NCBI RefSeq assembly: GCF_026342015.1
Contig: NZ_JAPENL010000001.1
Span: forward strand, 2,480,001-2,544,000
Length of the DNA stretch: 64,000 nt
DNA from: Micromonospora lupini
GTDB lineage: Bacteria; Actinomycetota; Actinomycetes; Mycobacteriales; Micromonosporaceae
Direction of reading: 5' to 3'
Position numbers and translations under genes: made by a program. Below are positions 1 to 9,736 of the stretch, in pieces. Under the pieces are notes generated by a model. It was not told the DNA's origin. It saw nothing but the letters and a program-made list of their open reading frames with translations, and did not search any database. Within the stretch, counting starts at the first letter, position 1. The number at the start of each line of letters is the position of its first letter.

Positions 1-745
1 CGACGAACAGCCAGTTCAGCCGTGCCTCGACCGGCCCGAGGACTACCGACTTCTGGTCGGTGAGCCGGCCGTAGGCCACCAGCAGGTTGAGCACCAACAG
101 CAACGCCACCGACGTGAACAGCAGCGGCCGGCCCAGCGAGCGGTAGGTGCTGGCGGGCAGGCGCTGGCAGACCCAGAAGGCCCCGATGCCGATCACCGCG
201 AAGATGGCCTGCTTGGTCACCGAGGCCGAGGCGTTGCCGTCCTCGGCGTAGTCCCTCACGCTTGTCGCCGAGAAGACCATTGTCAGCCCGATGAGCAGCA
301 GCAGGCCGGCGCTGGACAGCAGCAGGTAGTAGGACGCCAGCGGCCGGTCCAGCAGGCCCCGAAGCGCGGCCAGCCCGCCGGCCGGATCCAGCCCGCGCAG
401 CGGGACGGCACCGCCGCCCTCCGGCTCACGCCCCGCCGAGCCAGCGGCACGCCCCGCCTCACCACGCCCCGGGGCGCCCGGCTCGCGCGCTCCCCGGCCC
501 GACTCACGCGCCGCGCCGTCCACCTCGCGTGCGGCGCGGTCGGGCTCACGCGCCGCGCCGTCCGCCGCACCCGCCGCGCGATCGGGCTCACGCCCCGCGC
601 GGCGGGGCTCGCGGGCCGCGCGGCCGGGCTCGGCGCTGCGCGCCGTACCCGGTGACCGTCGCGGCCGACCGGCTGTCCTGTCCTCGGTGCCTGGTTCCTC
701 CCCCACCCGGACATCATCACCGCTCGGCGCGCCCGACAGGCCCAC
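1..745 (-). CDS. ftsW: FtsW, lipid II polymerase/flippase of the divisome, N-terminal part (cut by window edge)
   Basis: SEDS-family septal glycosyltransferase that works with PbpB in the division septum. The gene continues beyond base 1, so only about 248 codons are visible. From about residue 125 the frame reads LDRPLASYYLLL followed by hydrophobic segments (LLLIGLTMVFSAT, QAIFAVIGIGAFWV, LLFTSVALLLVLNLLV), the usual FtsW entry. Before this lies an unusually long cytoplasmic tail of about 120 residues, rich in Arg, Ala, Gly and Glu, with recurring AREP/GREP units. The start is uncertain: GTG at 745 and GTG at 706 are both in frame and neither has a good ribosome binding site. It follows mraY after about 100 bases, with no murD between. 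Confidence 0.85.
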   Translation of the reverse strand, partial: MGLSGAPSGDDVRVGEEPGTEDRTAGRPRRSPGTARSAEPGRAAREPRRAGREPDRAAGAADGAAREPDRAAREVDGAARESGRGAREPGAPGRGEAGRAAGSAGREPEGGGAVPLRGLDPAGGLAALRGLLDRPLASYYLLLSSAGLLLLIGLTMVFSATSVRDYAEDGNASASVTKQAIFAVIGIGAFWVCQRLPASTYRSLGRPLLFTSVALLLVLNLLVAYGRLTDQKSVVLGPVEARLNWLFV

Positions 746-844
746 AACGACGCACCGGGCGTGTCGGGCCTCGGCCCCGGGGAGCGCAGCGCGCAGCCCG
801 CATCGCCGGCCGGCCTGCCGGCCAGGGCGGCCGAACAGGGTGGA

Positions 845-1969
845 TCAGGTCATGTTGGCGAGGAACTCGCTGTAGAACAGGCCCAGCGCGATGGCCACAC
901 CGATGCCGGCGATGATCCAGAACCGGACCACGATGTTGACCTCGCTCCAGCCGGCCAACTCGAAGTGGTGCTGCAACGGCGACATCCGGAACACACGTTT
1001 GCCTGTGGTCCGGAAGGAGATGATCTGGATCACCACGGACATCGTGATGATCACGAAGAGCCCGCCGATGATCGGCAGCAGCAGGATGGTCCGGGTGGAC
1101 ATCGCCATGCCGGCGATCAGGCCGCCCAGGCCCAGCGCCCCGGTGTCGCCCATGAAGATCCGCGCCGGGGACGTGTTCCACCAGAGGAAGCCCACACAGG
1201 CCCCGGCCGCGGCCCCGGCTATCAGCGCGATCTCCAGCGGATCCCGGACGGAGTAGCAGTACGCCTGGGTGTAGCTCGGGTCGGCGCACCAGTGCCGGTA
1301 CTGCCAGAACGCGATGAGCGCGTACGCCGCGAGGACCATCACCGAGGCGCCGGTGGCCAGGCCGTCCAGACCGTCGGTGAGGTTCACCCCGTTCGTCGCG
1401 GCCATCACCACGAAGATGAAGATGATCACCGCGCCGATCTTGCTGACCTCCAGGGCGTCGATGTCCCGGATGAAGCTCAGCGTGGTGCTGCCCACCGTCT
1501 CGGTGTTGGTCTTCGCGCCCGTCGCGTCGGTCATCGTGCTCGGGAAGTACAGCGCCACGACGCCGAAGACCGCGCCGACCAGGATCTGGCCGAGCAGCTT
1601 GCCGCGCTTGTTCAGACCGGCGCTGTTGCGCTTGCGCACCTTGAGGAAGTCGTCGAGGAAGCCCACCGCGCCGGAGAAGACCATCAGCCCCAGCAGCACA
1701 AGCGCGGTGATGGTCGGCTCCACCTGGGCGATCTGCAGGTCCGGCAGCGTGGTCAGCGCCAGGTGGCCGGCGACGTACGCGATCACCGTGGCCAGGATGA
1801 AGACCACGCCGCCCATCGTGGGCGTGCCCTTCTTGCCCTGGTGCATGGCGGGGCCGTCGGACCGGATCGGCTGGCCGGCCTTGAGCCGGGTGAACACCTT
1901 GATCGCGATCGGCGTGCAGAACAGCGAGACGAGGAAGGCCACCCCGATCGCGACGATGACCGCCCTCAT
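845..1969 (-). CDS. mraY: MraY, phospho-MurNAc-pentapeptide transferase
   Basis: Integral membrane enzyme that transfers phospho-MurNAc-pentapeptide from UDP to undecaprenyl phosphate, making lipid I. The 374-residue product has about ten hydrophobic segments. It carries the family signatures LDDFLK (the DDxxK nucleotide/Mg site), [13 protein letters not shown] and [10 protein letters not shown]. The ATG overlaps the murF stop as ATGA, so translation is probably coupled. In many actinobacteria murD follows; here ftsW does. Confidence 0.97.
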   Translation of the reverse strand: MRAVIVAIGVAFLVSLFCTPIAIKVFTRLKAGQPIRSDGPAMHQGKKGTPTMGGVVFILATVIAYVAGHLALTTLPDLQIAQVEPTITALVLLGLMVFSGAVGFLDDFLKVRKRNSAGLNKRGKLLGQILVGAVFGVVALYFPSTMTDATGAKTNTETVGSTTLSFIRDIDALEVSKIGAVIIFIFVVMAATNGVNLTDGLDGLATGASVMVLAAYALIAFWQYRHWCADPSYTQAYCYSVRDPLEIALIAGAAAGACVGFLWWNTSPARIFMGDTGALGLGGLIAGMAMSTRTILLLPIIGGLFVIITMSVVIQIISFRTTGKRVFRMSPLQHHFELAGWSEVNIVVRFWIIAGIGVAIALGLFYSEFLANMT

Positions 1970-3363
1970 CGGGTGGCCTCCTCGGCGGCGTCGGCCCGCA
2001 GGGCGTCGGCCACCTCCCAGGTCCGGTACCGGGAGCCCTTGACCAGGACGACATCGCCCGGCCGTAGCTCGCCCCGCAGCACCTCGACGGCCGCCGCCTG
2101 ATCAGTGAGCAGCACCGACTCTCCTCCCCAGTTCGCTACCGCTGTCGCGCCTTCGTGGATCGGCGCGGCCGGCTCACCCACCACGAGCAGCCGGTCGACA
2201 CCCAGCTCGGCCGCGAGTCGGCCGACCTCGGCGTGGCCGTCGCGCTCGAACGGGCCCAGCTCGGCCATGTAACCGAGCACCGCGACGGTACGCCGTTCCC
2301 GGCCGAGGCTGGCAAGCGCCCGGAGCGCGACAGCCATCGAGGCCGGATTGGCGTTGTACGAGTCGTCGATGACCGTCACCCCGTCGGGCCTGTCGAAGAC
2401 GTCCATCCGCCGGGTGGACTTCAACCCCAGCGCGCCGAGCGCCGGGGCCAGGTCGGCCAGCGGCATGCCCAGCTCCCGGGCGACCGCGGCGGCGGCGAGG
2501 GTGTTGCCGACCTGGTGACGGCCGGTCAACGCGAGCCGCACCGGCACCCGCCCCTCCGGCGTGACAAGGGTGTACGACGGGTGCCCCCGCTCGTCGAGCG
2601 TGACGTCCTCGGCGCGCAGGTCGGCGTCCGGCGCCTCGCCGTAGCGGACCACCCGGGCCCGGGTGCGACCGGCCATGGCGTCCACCCGGGGGTCGTCGGC
2701 GTTCAGCACGGCCAGCCCGTCGGCCGGCAACGCCTCGACCAGCTCGCCCTTGGCCTGGGCGATGTTGTCCTGGGAGCCGAACTCGCCGATGTGCGACGTC
2801 CCGACGTTGAGCACCACCGAGATGCGGGGCGGCACCAGCTCACACAGGTAGCGCACGTGCCCGATCCCGCGGGCGCCCTTCTCCATGACCAGGTAGCGGG
2901 TGTCCGGTCCGGCCAGCAGAGCCGTGTACGGGTGGCCCAGCTCGTTGTTGAACGACCCGGGCGGGGCCACCGTGGCGCCGAGGCGGGCGGTGAGCTGGCC
3001 GATCAGGTCCTTCGTGGTGGTCTTGCCCGAGGAGCCGGTCACGCCGATCACGGTCAGCTCGGGCAGCCGGGCCACCGCCGCGCGGGCCAGCCGGCCCATC
3101 GCGGTCAGGGCGTCGTCGACGAGCACCATCGGCACCTCGGGCAGCTCGCGGGTGCCGAGCACCGCCACCGCGCCCGCCGCCAGCGCCGTCGCCGCGTAGT
3201 CGTGCCCGTCGACCTTCTCCCCCGGGAAGGCGACGAAGAGCGAACCGGGCCCGACCTTGCGCGAGTCGAACTCGACCGAACCGGTGACGGTGGCGGCCGG
3301 GTCGGCGTGCACGAGCCGCCCGTCGACCGCCGTGGCCACCTCGGCCAGGGTCAGCGCGATCAC
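1966..3363 (-). CDS. murF: MurF, UDP-MurNAc-tripeptide D-Ala-D-Ala ligase
   Basis: Cytoplasmic ATP-dependent Mur ligase that adds D-Ala-D-Ala to complete the UDP-MurNAc-pentapeptide. 465 residues, normal for the family. The ATP P-loop is [10 protein letters not shown] near residue 112, and the central domain keeps the Mur ligase signatures [10 protein letters not shown] and [11 protein letters not shown]. The GTG start overlaps the murE stop as GTGA, and the stop overlaps the mraY start, so murE-murF-mraY is translationally coupled. Confidence 0.96.
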   Translation of the reverse strand: MIALTLAEVATAVDGRLVHADPAATVTGSVEFDSRKVGPGSLFVAFPGEKVDGHDYAATALAAGAVAVLGTRELPEVPMVLVDDALTAMGRLARAAVARLPELTVIGVTGSSGKTTTKDLIGQLTARLGATVAPPGSFNNELGHPYTALLAGPDTRYLVMEKGARGIGHVRYLCELVPPRISVVLNVGTSHIGEFGSQDNIAQAKGELVEALPADGLAVLNADDPRVDAMAGRTRARVVRYGEAPDADLRAEDVTLDERGHPSYTLVTPEGRVPVRLALTGRHQVGNTLAAAAVARELGMPLADLAPALGALGLKSTRRMDVFDRPDGVTVIDDSYNANPASMAVALRALASLGRERRTVAVLGYMAELGPFERDGHAEVGRLAAELGVDRLLVVGEPAAPIHEGATAVANWGGESVLLTDQAAAVEVLRGELRPGDVVLVKGSRYRTWEVADALRADAAEEATR

Positions 3364-4883
3364 CGCTGACCCGCCCGGTCGGAGAAGCGGGCCCGCAGCG
3401 CGTCGGCCAACTCGGTGCTGTCGTCGAACGGGTACATCTCGCCCGCCACCTCCTGGCCCCGCTCGTGACCCTTGCCGAGCAGCGCGATCACGTCACCCGG
3501 CTCGGCCAGCCGGACCGCCTCGTCGATCGCGTCCCGGCGACCTGCCACCTCGATGATCCGGGCGGCCGTGCCGGCCCGGTACGCCCCGGCGAGCACCTCG
3601 GCGCGGATCTGCGCGGGGTCCTCGGTACGCGGGTTGTCGTCGGTCACCAGCACCACGTCTGCCCCCTCGGCCGCGGCGGCGCCCATCACGGGGCGCTTGC
3701 CCCGGTCCCGGTCTCCGCCGGCGCCGATCACGCAGATCAGCCGGCCGGCGCTCAGCTCCCGCAGCGCGGCGAGGGCTGCCACTATCGCGTCGGCCTTGTG
3801 CGCGTAGTCGACCACCCCGCGCACCGGCCCGACGACGTCGACCAGTTGCAGGCGGCCGGGCACGCCACCGCAGGCGGCCACACCGGCCGCCGCGGTCACC
3901 GGGTCCACCCCGGCGCCCACCAGGGTGGCGATCGCCAGCAGCGCGTTCGCCACGTTGTGCCGCCCGGGCAGCGCCACCCCGGCGGTCAGCGCCAGTCCGT
4001 CCGGGCCGTGCGCGGTGAACCGCTGCGCGTACCCCTCGCCGTCCACGCCGTCGGCCCACCACGTCGCTGTCGGATCGCCGAGCGCCGAGTAGCTGACGGT
4101 CGCCGGCTTGTAGAGCGGCTTCAGCGCCGGGTCGTCGTGGTTGAGCACCTCGACCGCGCAGCGGCCGTCGAAGAGCTGCGCCTTGGCGGCGAAGTAGTCG
4201 GCGCTGTCGGCGTGGAAGTCCAGGTGGTCGGAGCCGAAGTTCGTGTACCCGCCGACGGCGAACCGCACCCCGCCGACCCGGCCCATGGCCAGGGCGTGGC
4301 TGGAGACCTCCATGACCACTGCGGTGACGCCGCGCTCCCGGGCGGTGGCAAGCATCGCGTGCAGGTCGGTCGCCTCGGGGGTGGTGCGCACGCTGTCGAT
4401 CACCAGGTCGCCGAGCCGGGTCTCCACCGTGCCGATCAGCCCGGTGGTGTGGCCCGCGGCGCGCAGACCCGACTCGACCAGGTACGCGGTGGAGGTCTTG
4501 CCTGCGGTTCCGGTCACGCCGATCACGGTGAGCGCTGCCGTCGGGTCGCCGTACACCGCCGAGGCCAGCTCGCCGAGCACCGCGCGCGGGTCGGGCACCA
4601 CAAGGGCGGGCAGGCCGCTCGCCGCCGCCAGCTCGGCGCCGGCCGGGTCGGTCAGCAGGGCCACCGCGCCGGCCTCGGCCGCGCCGACGGCGAACTCCGC
4701 GCCGTGGCGGCGGGCGCCGGGCAGGGCCGCGTACAGGTCGCCGGGGCGGACCTCCTGGCTGGCGTGGGTGGCGCCGGTGACGACCACGTCGGCGGCGTCC
4801 GCCGGGAGGTCGACGGCGAGCCGGACGGCGAGGTCACCGAGCCGGACGCCGGTCACGGTACGTGGACGTGGATTGCCGGGCAC
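3360..4883 (-). CDS. murE: MurE, UDP-MurNAc-dipeptide meso-DAP ligase
   Basis: Adds the third stem-peptide residue to UDP-MurNAc-L-Ala-D-Glu. The P-loop is TGTAGKTSTA, and the motif DNPR (in DDNPRTEDP) is the established marker for meso-diaminopimelate rather than lysine as substrate. About 507 residues from GTG 4883, where the conserved N-terminus (PGNPRPRTVTGVRLGDLA) begins. The frame stays open to 5012, giving 550 residues and an overlap with pbpB. The shorter start is preferred because the extra 43 residues look unlike the family. Part of the dcw operon. Confidence 0.94.
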   Translation of the reverse strand: MPGNPRPRTVTGVRLGDLAVRLAVDLPADAADVVVTGATHASQEVRPGDLYAALPGARRHGAEFAVGAAEAGAVALLTDPAGAELAAASGLPALVVPDPRAVLGELASAVYGDPTAALTVIGVTGTAGKTSTAYLVESGLRAAGHTTGLIGTVETRLGDLVIDSVRTTPEATDLHAMLATARERGVTAVVMEVSSHALAMGRVGGVRFAVGGYTNFGSDHLDFHADSADYFAAKAQLFDGRCAVEVLNHDDPALKPLYKPATVSYSALGDPTATWWADGVDGEGYAQRFTAHGPDGLALTAGVALPGRHNVANALLAIATLVGAGVDPVTAAAGVAACGGVPGRLQLVDVVGPVRGVVDYAHKADAIVAALAALRELSAGRLICVIGAGGDRDRGKRPVMGAAAAEGADVVLVTDDNPRTEDPAQIRAEVLAGAYRAGTAARIIEVAGRRDAIDEAVRLAEPGDVIALLGKGHERGQEVAGEMYPFDDSTELADALRARFSDRAGQR

Positions 4884-4974
4884 GGCGTCAGACCCTACCC
4901 GGTCGTCCGGTTCCGGCCGCACAGCCGCCCCGGTGGTTCGTCGGCACTCACCGATGATGTCGCGCCTCCGCTGG

Positions 4975-7200
4975 TCAGCGCGGATAGACCACGAACTTGG
5001 GTGCGGAACCACTCGGGGACGGCGGCACGCGGTAGTGACGCAGCGTGAACTGCATCATGTCGCGGAACGCCGGGTTGGCGACCGCCGCACCCCCACCACC
5101 TGGCGCGTACACGAAGACCGCGATGACGTACCGGGGCTTCTCGGCGGGGGCCATGCCGATGAAGGAGGACACCTCGCCGGGCTGCTTCTTGCCGTCCACG
5201 AGACGCCAGCCGGTGCCGGTCTTGCCGGCGACCCGGTAGCCCGGGACCGCCGCCAGGGTGCCGGTGGCGCCCTCGACTGTGGTGACCGCCTCCAGCATGG
5301 TGCGCAGCGCCGCAGCGTTCTGCGGGCTGAGCACCGAGCGGGTGACAGGCGCGGGCGCGGGGGTGTGCTTGCCGTCCGGGCCGATCGTCTCCTTCACGAG
5401 GTGCGGCTGCACGTACGTGCCGTCGTTGGCGATGGCGGCGTACGCGGCGGCCATCTGCAACGGCGTGGCGTCGACGCTGTGCCCGATCGGCACCGACCCG
5501 CGCGACGACTCGCTCCACTCGTCGGCCGGCAGCAGCCGGCCGCTGGCCTCGCCGGGCAGGCCCTCGCCTGTGGGCTTGCCCAGCCCGAACCGCTTCTGGT
5601 AGTCGATCAGCCGGTCCCGGCCGAGCCGGTCGGCGACGGTGATCGCGCCGACGTTCGACGAGAAGGCAAGCATTCCCGGCACGCTCATCTTCCGGCCGTT
5701 GGCCGGATGGGTGTCGGAGAACCAGGTGTCACCCTTCTTGATGCTGTTGGCGATGGGCAGCGTCGTGTCCGGGGTGATCACCCCCTCCTGCAGCGCCGCG
5801 CCGTAGGTGATCGCCTTGTGCACCGAGCCGGGGTCGACCACGAAGCTGGTCGCGGCGTCCTCCCGGGCGACCGGGTCGCTCGGGACCGGCTTGGCGGCGT
5901 TGTAGGTGGGATCGCTGGCCTGGGCCCGCACCTCGCCGGTGGCCACGTCGATGATCACGGCGGCGGCGGTCGCGCCCCGCTGCCCCGCCATCCCCGCGCT
6001 GAGGATCTGCTGGGTGCGGAACTGCAGGTCACGGTCGATGGTGAGGGTCAGCGAGCTGCCCGGCTTGGCCGGGGTCGTCTTGCTGTAACCACCGGGGATC
6101 GGCGCGGCGAGGTCACCGAGGCCGGCCTCGTACACCCGCCTGCCGTCCTGCCCGGCGAGCAGGTCGTCGTAGCGTGCCTCCAACCCCTCCAGGCCGTCCA
6201 TGTCCTGGCTGGTGAAGCCGATCAGGTTGGCCGCCAGATCGTCGCCGGGCACCTCCCGGCGCTCGTCGCGGTGCACCCCGATGCCCGGCAGCTCCAACGC
6301 CTGCACCTGCTTGGCCGTCGGGATCTCCACCCCGCGGGCCAGGTACTCGAAACGGGACGGGTTGCCGTTCTCCAGCTTGCGGGGCTTCATCAGCTCGGTG
6401 AGCTTGGACGCCGGAATGCCGAGCAACGGAGAGAGCGCCCTGGCGGTGGCGTCGGCGCCGATCCACCCGGCGTTGGTCCGGTCCTCGATCAGGGTCGGGT
6501 CGGCGAAGACGTACCGCGCCTCGACGCTGTGGGCCAGCGGCTCGCCCCGGAAGTCGTAGATCGCGCCGCGCGGCGCGGGCAGCTCGACCGTGCGGGTCCG
6601 GTCGGCGACGCCACCACCGGCGTACGCCGGGGTGTCGACCGCCTGCAGGAAGATCAACCGCACCCCGATGACGACGAAGAGCGCGAGGGTGAGCACGGTG
6701 CCCAGGCGCAGTCGCAGCCGCGGGTCGGCGAGCTTCGGCGGGCGCGGTGGCTTGCGCGACGGCCGGCGAGCCGCCGGTCGATCGGCGCGGCCGGGCGCGC
6801 GCGGCGTGGTGCGGCGGCGCGGCGGCGGCTCGTCGCCGGCCGGGCCGCGCGGGGCGCGCGGCGCGACGGTGCGCACGACGCCGCCCCGGCCGGCCGCCGG
6901 AGCGTCCCGGCGGCCCGAACGGGCGGCGGCACGGCCGCCGTCGAGCACCTGCAACGCCGGCCGGAACGGGTCGCCGGACCTGGTGCTGCGCGGGGTACGC
7001 CGCTGCTCGGGGGCCGCGCCGCGTGCCGGCGTGCCCTCGCGGACGGTCCGGCCCCTCGGGGTGTACGCGCGGGCGCCGGAGATGCCCCCGATGCCCGGCT
7101 CGCCGGCCCGCGACTCCTCGTCGGACGGGCCTGCCGCACGCGAAGAACCGCGCCGAGACCCCGTGGGGTCCCGGCGCGGCTCGTCCGACCTCGGTGGCAC
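4975..7200 (-). CDS. pbpB: PbpB/FtsI, septal class B penicillin-binding protein
   Basis: Septal peptidoglycan transpeptidase. 741 residues: a cytoplasmic tail of about 165 residues rich in Arg and Pro, one membrane anchor near 166-188 (GTVLTLALFVVIGVRLIFLQ), a PBP dimerisation domain, then the transpeptidase. All three active-site motifs are visible: SxxK as PGSVHK near 460, SxN as SSN near 515, and KTGT near 660. The long basic tail is typical of actinobacterial PbpB. It begins three bases after the ftsL-like stop, so it is likely co-translated with it. Confidence 0.95.
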   Translation of the reverse strand: MPPRSDEPRRDPTGSRRGSSRAAGPSDEESRAGEPGIGGISGARAYTPRGRTVREGTPARGAAPEQRRTPRSTRSGDPFRPALQVLDGGRAAARSGRRDAPAAGRGGVVRTVAPRAPRGPAGDEPPPRRRTTPRAPGRADRPAARRPSRKPPRPPKLADPRLRLRLGTVLTLALFVVIGVRLIFLQAVDTPAYAGGGVADRTRTVELPAPRGAIYDFRGEPLAHSVEARYVFADPTLIEDRTNAGWIGADATARALSPLLGIPASKLTELMKPRKLENGNPSRFEYLARGVEIPTAKQVQALELPGIGVHRDERREVPGDDLAANLIGFTSQDMDGLEGLEARYDDLLAGQDGRRVYEAGLGDLAAPIPGGYSKTTPAKPGSSLTLTIDRDLQFRTQQILSAGMAGQRGATAAAVIIDVATGEVRAQASDPTYNAAKPVPSDPVAREDAATSFVVDPGSVHKAITYGAALQEGVITPDTTLPIANSIKKGDTWFSDTHPANGRKMSVPGMLAFSSNVGAITVADRLGRDRLIDYQKRFGLGKPTGEGLPGEASGRLLPADEWSESSRGSVPIGHSVDATPLQMAAAYAAIANDGTYVQPHLVKETIGPDGKHTPAPAPVTRSVLSPQNAAALRTMLEAVTTVEGATGTLAAVPGYRVAGKTGTGWRLVDGKKQPGEVSSFIGMAPAEKPRYVIAVFVYAPGGGGAAVANPAFRDMMQFTLRHYRVPPSPSGSAPKFVVYPR

Positions 7201-7203
7201 CGG

Positions 7204-7809
7204 TCAGCCTCCCGCGCCCTGGCTGGTGACCGACGGCTGGCCGGTCGCCGGCTTCGGCACGCCGATGGTCTTGCCGTCCGGCATCCGGATGTACGCCGGC
7301 TCACCGGCGTCCACCAGTCCCAGCCGACGCGCCTCGGCGGTCAGGTTGCCCGGCGCCTCGTACTCGGTGATCTGCTTGTCCAACTGCTGCTTCTCCAGGT
7401 CCAGCCGGGACTGCTGCTGCTGCAGCTTCTCCAGCCGGAACGCGTTCTCGTTGATCTTGGTGTTGACCGCCAGGATGCCGAGCACCCCACCGACCACAAG
7501 CACCACGATCAGCGCCGCGAACGGCGCACGCGGCACCGACACGGGCGGCGGCGGCGCCACCCGCAGCCGGGGCGAGCGGGCGGTGGCCGCGGCGCCTGCC
7601 TTCTCGGCCGGACGCAGCGCGGCGCTGCCCTGGGTCGGGAACTCGCGCGCCCCCCGGGCGCGAGTCTCCCCCTGCCGGTTGACTCGATCGATGCGTGGCG
7701 TACCGTTCCCCACGCGCGGGGCTCGCTCCGCCGCGGTCCGGCCCCCCGACCGCGGTGCGCGCTGCCCGCCGCCGGTGACGTCCCGGCGGTCGCGCTTGTC
7801 AATGTTCAT
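7204..7809 (-). CDS. FtsL-like small bitopic divisome protein
   Basis: 201 residues: a disordered basic N-terminal region of about 100 residues, one membrane helix (FAALIVVLVVGGVLGILAVN), then a Gln/Leu/Glu-rich coiled coil (RLEKLQQQQSRLDLEKQQL) and a short extracellular tail. This architecture and the place between rsmH and pbpB match FtsL (Rv2164c in M. tuberculosis), which helps recruit the septal synthase. Sequence conservation in this family is poor, so the call rests mainly on architecture and synteny. ATG start at 7809, 59 bases after rsmH. Confidence 0.8.
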   Translation of the reverse strand: MNIDKRDRRDVTGGGQRAPRSGGRTAAERAPRVGNGTPRIDRVNRQGETRARGAREFPTQGSAALRPAEKAGAAATARSPRLRVAPPPPVSVPRAPFAALIVVLVVGGVLGILAVNTKINENAFRLEKLQQQQSRLDLEKQQLDKQITEYEAPGNLTAEARRLGLVDAGEPAYIRMPDGKTIGVPKPATGQPSVTSQGAGG

Positions 7810-7868
7810 GTCCCCTCCCCCTCAACATCCGTCCCTCTACCGGGCCGGCGCCCCTGATCCCCCACGGA

Positions 7869-8909
7869 TCAGGCTGACCCCGCGCCCGGCTGGTGCATCC
7901 CCTTCACCCTGCGGCGGGACCGTTCGCGGTCGGTCCGCCCCTGCTCTGTCGCGTTCGGGTCGAGTCGTTCCGCTGCCCGCAGCCGCACCGAAGCGGCGCG
8001 CGGGTTCGCGGCGACCTCCGCCTCCCCGGGCAGTTCGGCGCCCCGGCTGAGCAGCCGGAACGTCGGACCGGACCCGGGCAGCTCAACCGGGAGGTCGATC
8101 GGGCCCTTACTGCGAACCCGGTCCGCGAGCGCCACCTTGGTGAGCCGGTCCTCCAGCGAGTGGTAGGACAGGACCACCATGCGACCGCCCACGGTCAGTG
8201 CGTCGAGCGCGGACGGCAGCGCCGTCTCCAGCGCTGCCAGCTCTCTGTTTACCTCGATCCGTAAAGCCTGAAACGTTCTCTTTGCCGGGTGTCCGCCCGT
8301 TCGTCGCGCTGGCGCCGGGATGGAGTCCCGGACCAGCTCCGCCAGCCGCGCGGACGAGGTGATCCGCGCGCGTTCCCGCTCCCGGATGATCGCCGAGGCG
8401 ATCCGGCCGGCGAACTTCTCCTCGCCGTACACCCGCAGCACCCGGGCCAGATCCGGATGGGCGTACGTGTTGACCACCTCTTCGGCGGTCACCCCCCGCG
8501 TCTGGTCCATCCGCATGTCCAGAGGAGCGTCCTGGGCGTACGCGAACCCGCGGTCGGGCGCGTCCAGTTGCAGCGACGAGACACCCAGGTCGAACAGGAT
8601 CCCGTCGATGCCCGGATAGCCCAGCCGCTCCAGCACCTCGGGCAGCTCGTCGTAGACGGCGTGCTCCAGGTGCACCCGGTCGGCGAACCGCGCCAGCCGG
8701 ACCCGCGCGTGAGCGAGAGCCTCGGTGTCCCGGTCGAGCCCGATCAGGACCGTCTCCGGGTGTGCCTCCAGCACCGCCTCCGCGTGCCCGGCCAGGCCGA
8801 GCGTCGCGTCGACGTGCACAGTCCGGCCGCCCCGACCCAGCGCGGGGGCCAGCAGCTCGAGACACCGCTCGAGCAGCACCGGCACATGTGTGCCGCGCAA
8901 CTCCCCCAT
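7869..8909 (-). CDS. rsmH: RsmH (MraW), 16S rRNA (cytosine-1402-N4) methyltransferase
   Basis: SAM-dependent methyltransferase that modifies C1402 in the ribosomal P site. Motifs seen: [13 protein letters not shown] at the N-terminus, the SAM loop [25 protein letters not shown], and [11 protein letters not shown] near the C-terminus. The start at ATG 8909 is chosen because a GGGGGT ribosome binding site sits five bases ahead and the family N-terminus begins there. The frame is open to 8993, but the extra 28 residues are not family-like. 346 residues. It lies 206 bases after mraZ, with a hairpin in the gap. Confidence 0.95.
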   Translation of the reverse strand: MGELRGTHVPVLLERCLELLAPALGRGGRTVHVDATLGLAGHAEAVLEAHPETVLIGLDRDTEALAHARVRLARFADRVHLEHAVYDELPEVLERLGYPGIDGILFDLGVSSLQLDAPDRGFAYAQDAPLDMRMDQTRGVTAEEVVNTYAHPDLARVLRVYGEEKFAGRIASAIIRERERARITSSARLAELVRDSIPAPARRTGGHPAKRTFQALRIEVNRELAALETALPSALDALTVGGRMVVLSYHSLEDRLTKVALADRVRSKGPIDLPVELPGSGPTFRLLSRGAELPGEAEVAANPRAASVRLRAAERLDPNATEQGRTDRERSRRRVKGMHQPGAGSA

Positions 8910-9040
8910 GTTGACCCCCACTGGTTGAAACGTCCGTTCTTCTCGCGCGCCTGCCGTGGCGACGGCGCTGCCGTCGTACCGCCAGATCCCCATCCGCTCC
9001 CGCCCGACACCAGGCCGTCGCCCGATGACTGGATCGTGCG

Positions 9041-9066
9041 CCTGGCACCGGGGAAGGGGTGCCAGG
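9041..9066 (-). promoter_or_regulatory. Hairpin in the mraZ-rsmH gap
   Basis: Perfect 9-bp inverted repeat, CCTGGCACC at 9041-9049 and GGTGCCAGG at 9058-9066, with an 8-base loop. It lies inside the dcw transcript between mraZ (stop at 9116) and rsmH. There is no T-run, so it may be an RNA-processing or pausing element or a weak intrinsic terminator. The function is inferred. Confidence 0.5.
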
Positions 9067-9115
9067 AACTCGAAAGCGGCTGGAGATCTCGCAGTACGTC
9101 GGGCGCCGTTCCGCC

Positions 9116-9547
9116 CTACAGACCGCCGGGCAGCACCCCCTCCTCGATGTCGGCGAAGTCGTCTTCGCTCTCGGCGAGGTAGGTCTCCCAGGCGACCTTG
9201 TCCCAGATCTCCACCCGCGTGCTCGCGCCGATGACCACCAGGTCACGGTCGAGCGCGGCGTACTGCCGAAGGTGTGCCGGAATCGTCACACGGCCCTGCT
9301 TGTCCGGCACCTCGTCGTGCGCGCTGGCGAAGAAGACCCGGCTGTAGGCCCGGGCCGCCTTGTGCGTCATCGGCTGCGCGCGCAACTGCTCCGCGATCCG
9401 CTGGAACTCGGGTGTCGGAAAGACATAGAGGCAACGATCCTGCCCTTTGGTGACCACGACACCCCCCGCCAGCTCATCCCGGAACCTGGCCGGAAGGATC
9501 AACCGGCCTTTGTCGTCCAGGCGCGGAGTATGGGTGCCGAGGAACAT
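9116..9547 (-). CDS. mraZ: MraZ, DNA-binding repressor of the dcw operon
   Basis: 143-residue protein with two SpoVT/AbrB-like swapped-hairpin halves: [14 protein letters not shown] near residue 11 and [14 protein letters not shown] near residue 82. MraZ is the first gene of most dcw clusters and represses its own operon by binding direct repeats in its promoter. Matching repeats are present upstream at 9635-9658. ATG start at 9547. Confidence 0.95.
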   Translation of the reverse strand: MFLGTHTPRLDDKGRLILPARFRDELAGGVVVTKGQDRCLYVFPTPEFQRIAEQLRAQPMTHKAARAYSRVFFASAHDEVPDKQGRVTIPAHLRQYAALDRDLVVIGASTRVEIWDKVAWETYLAESEDDFADIEEGVLPGGL

Positions 9548-9634
9548 CCGGCCCTACCCCCTCGCCCTTGAGCGGCGTTCGCGGCGCCGCTGACCCCCCG
9601 GGCCGGTGAGCCCTCCCGGCCTCACCATTGGGCC

Positions 9635-9658
9635 CCACCTTACTCCACTTCCCTCCAC
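9635..9658 (-). promoter_or_regulatory. MraZ box: three GTGG repeats spaced 10 bp
   Basis: Read on the minus strand, GTGG cores start at 9658, 9648 and 9638, exactly 10 bp apart (GTGGAG, GTGGAG, GTGGGG). Direct repeats with a 10-bp period upstream of mraZ are the known layout of MraZ operators (TGGGN-type repeats in E. coli). They lie about 90 bp ahead of the mraZ ATG. The sequence pattern is seen directly; binding is inferred. Confidence 0.65.
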
Positions 9659-9720
9659 CTGCAACCAGATTCGCCCGCGTGGCGCGTCCGATCCGCCCGC
9701 AAAACCGCACGTCACAAGGG

Positions 9721-9736
9721 GTGGAGCGGAGTGGAG
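9721..9736 (+). promoter_or_regulatory. Second pair of GTGGAG repeats facing murT
   Basis: GTGGAG occurs at 9721 and again at 9731 on the plus strand, the same hexamer and 10-bp period as the boxes in front of mraZ but in the opposite orientation. It may place murT-gatD under MraZ control too. This is an inference from the motif match only. Confidence 0.4.

Noticed and set aside
283..747. A 154-codon frame overlapping the ftsW start
   Set aside because: It is an Arg/Ala-rich alternate frame over the repeat region; the FtsW frame continues into genuine membrane segments and this one does not.
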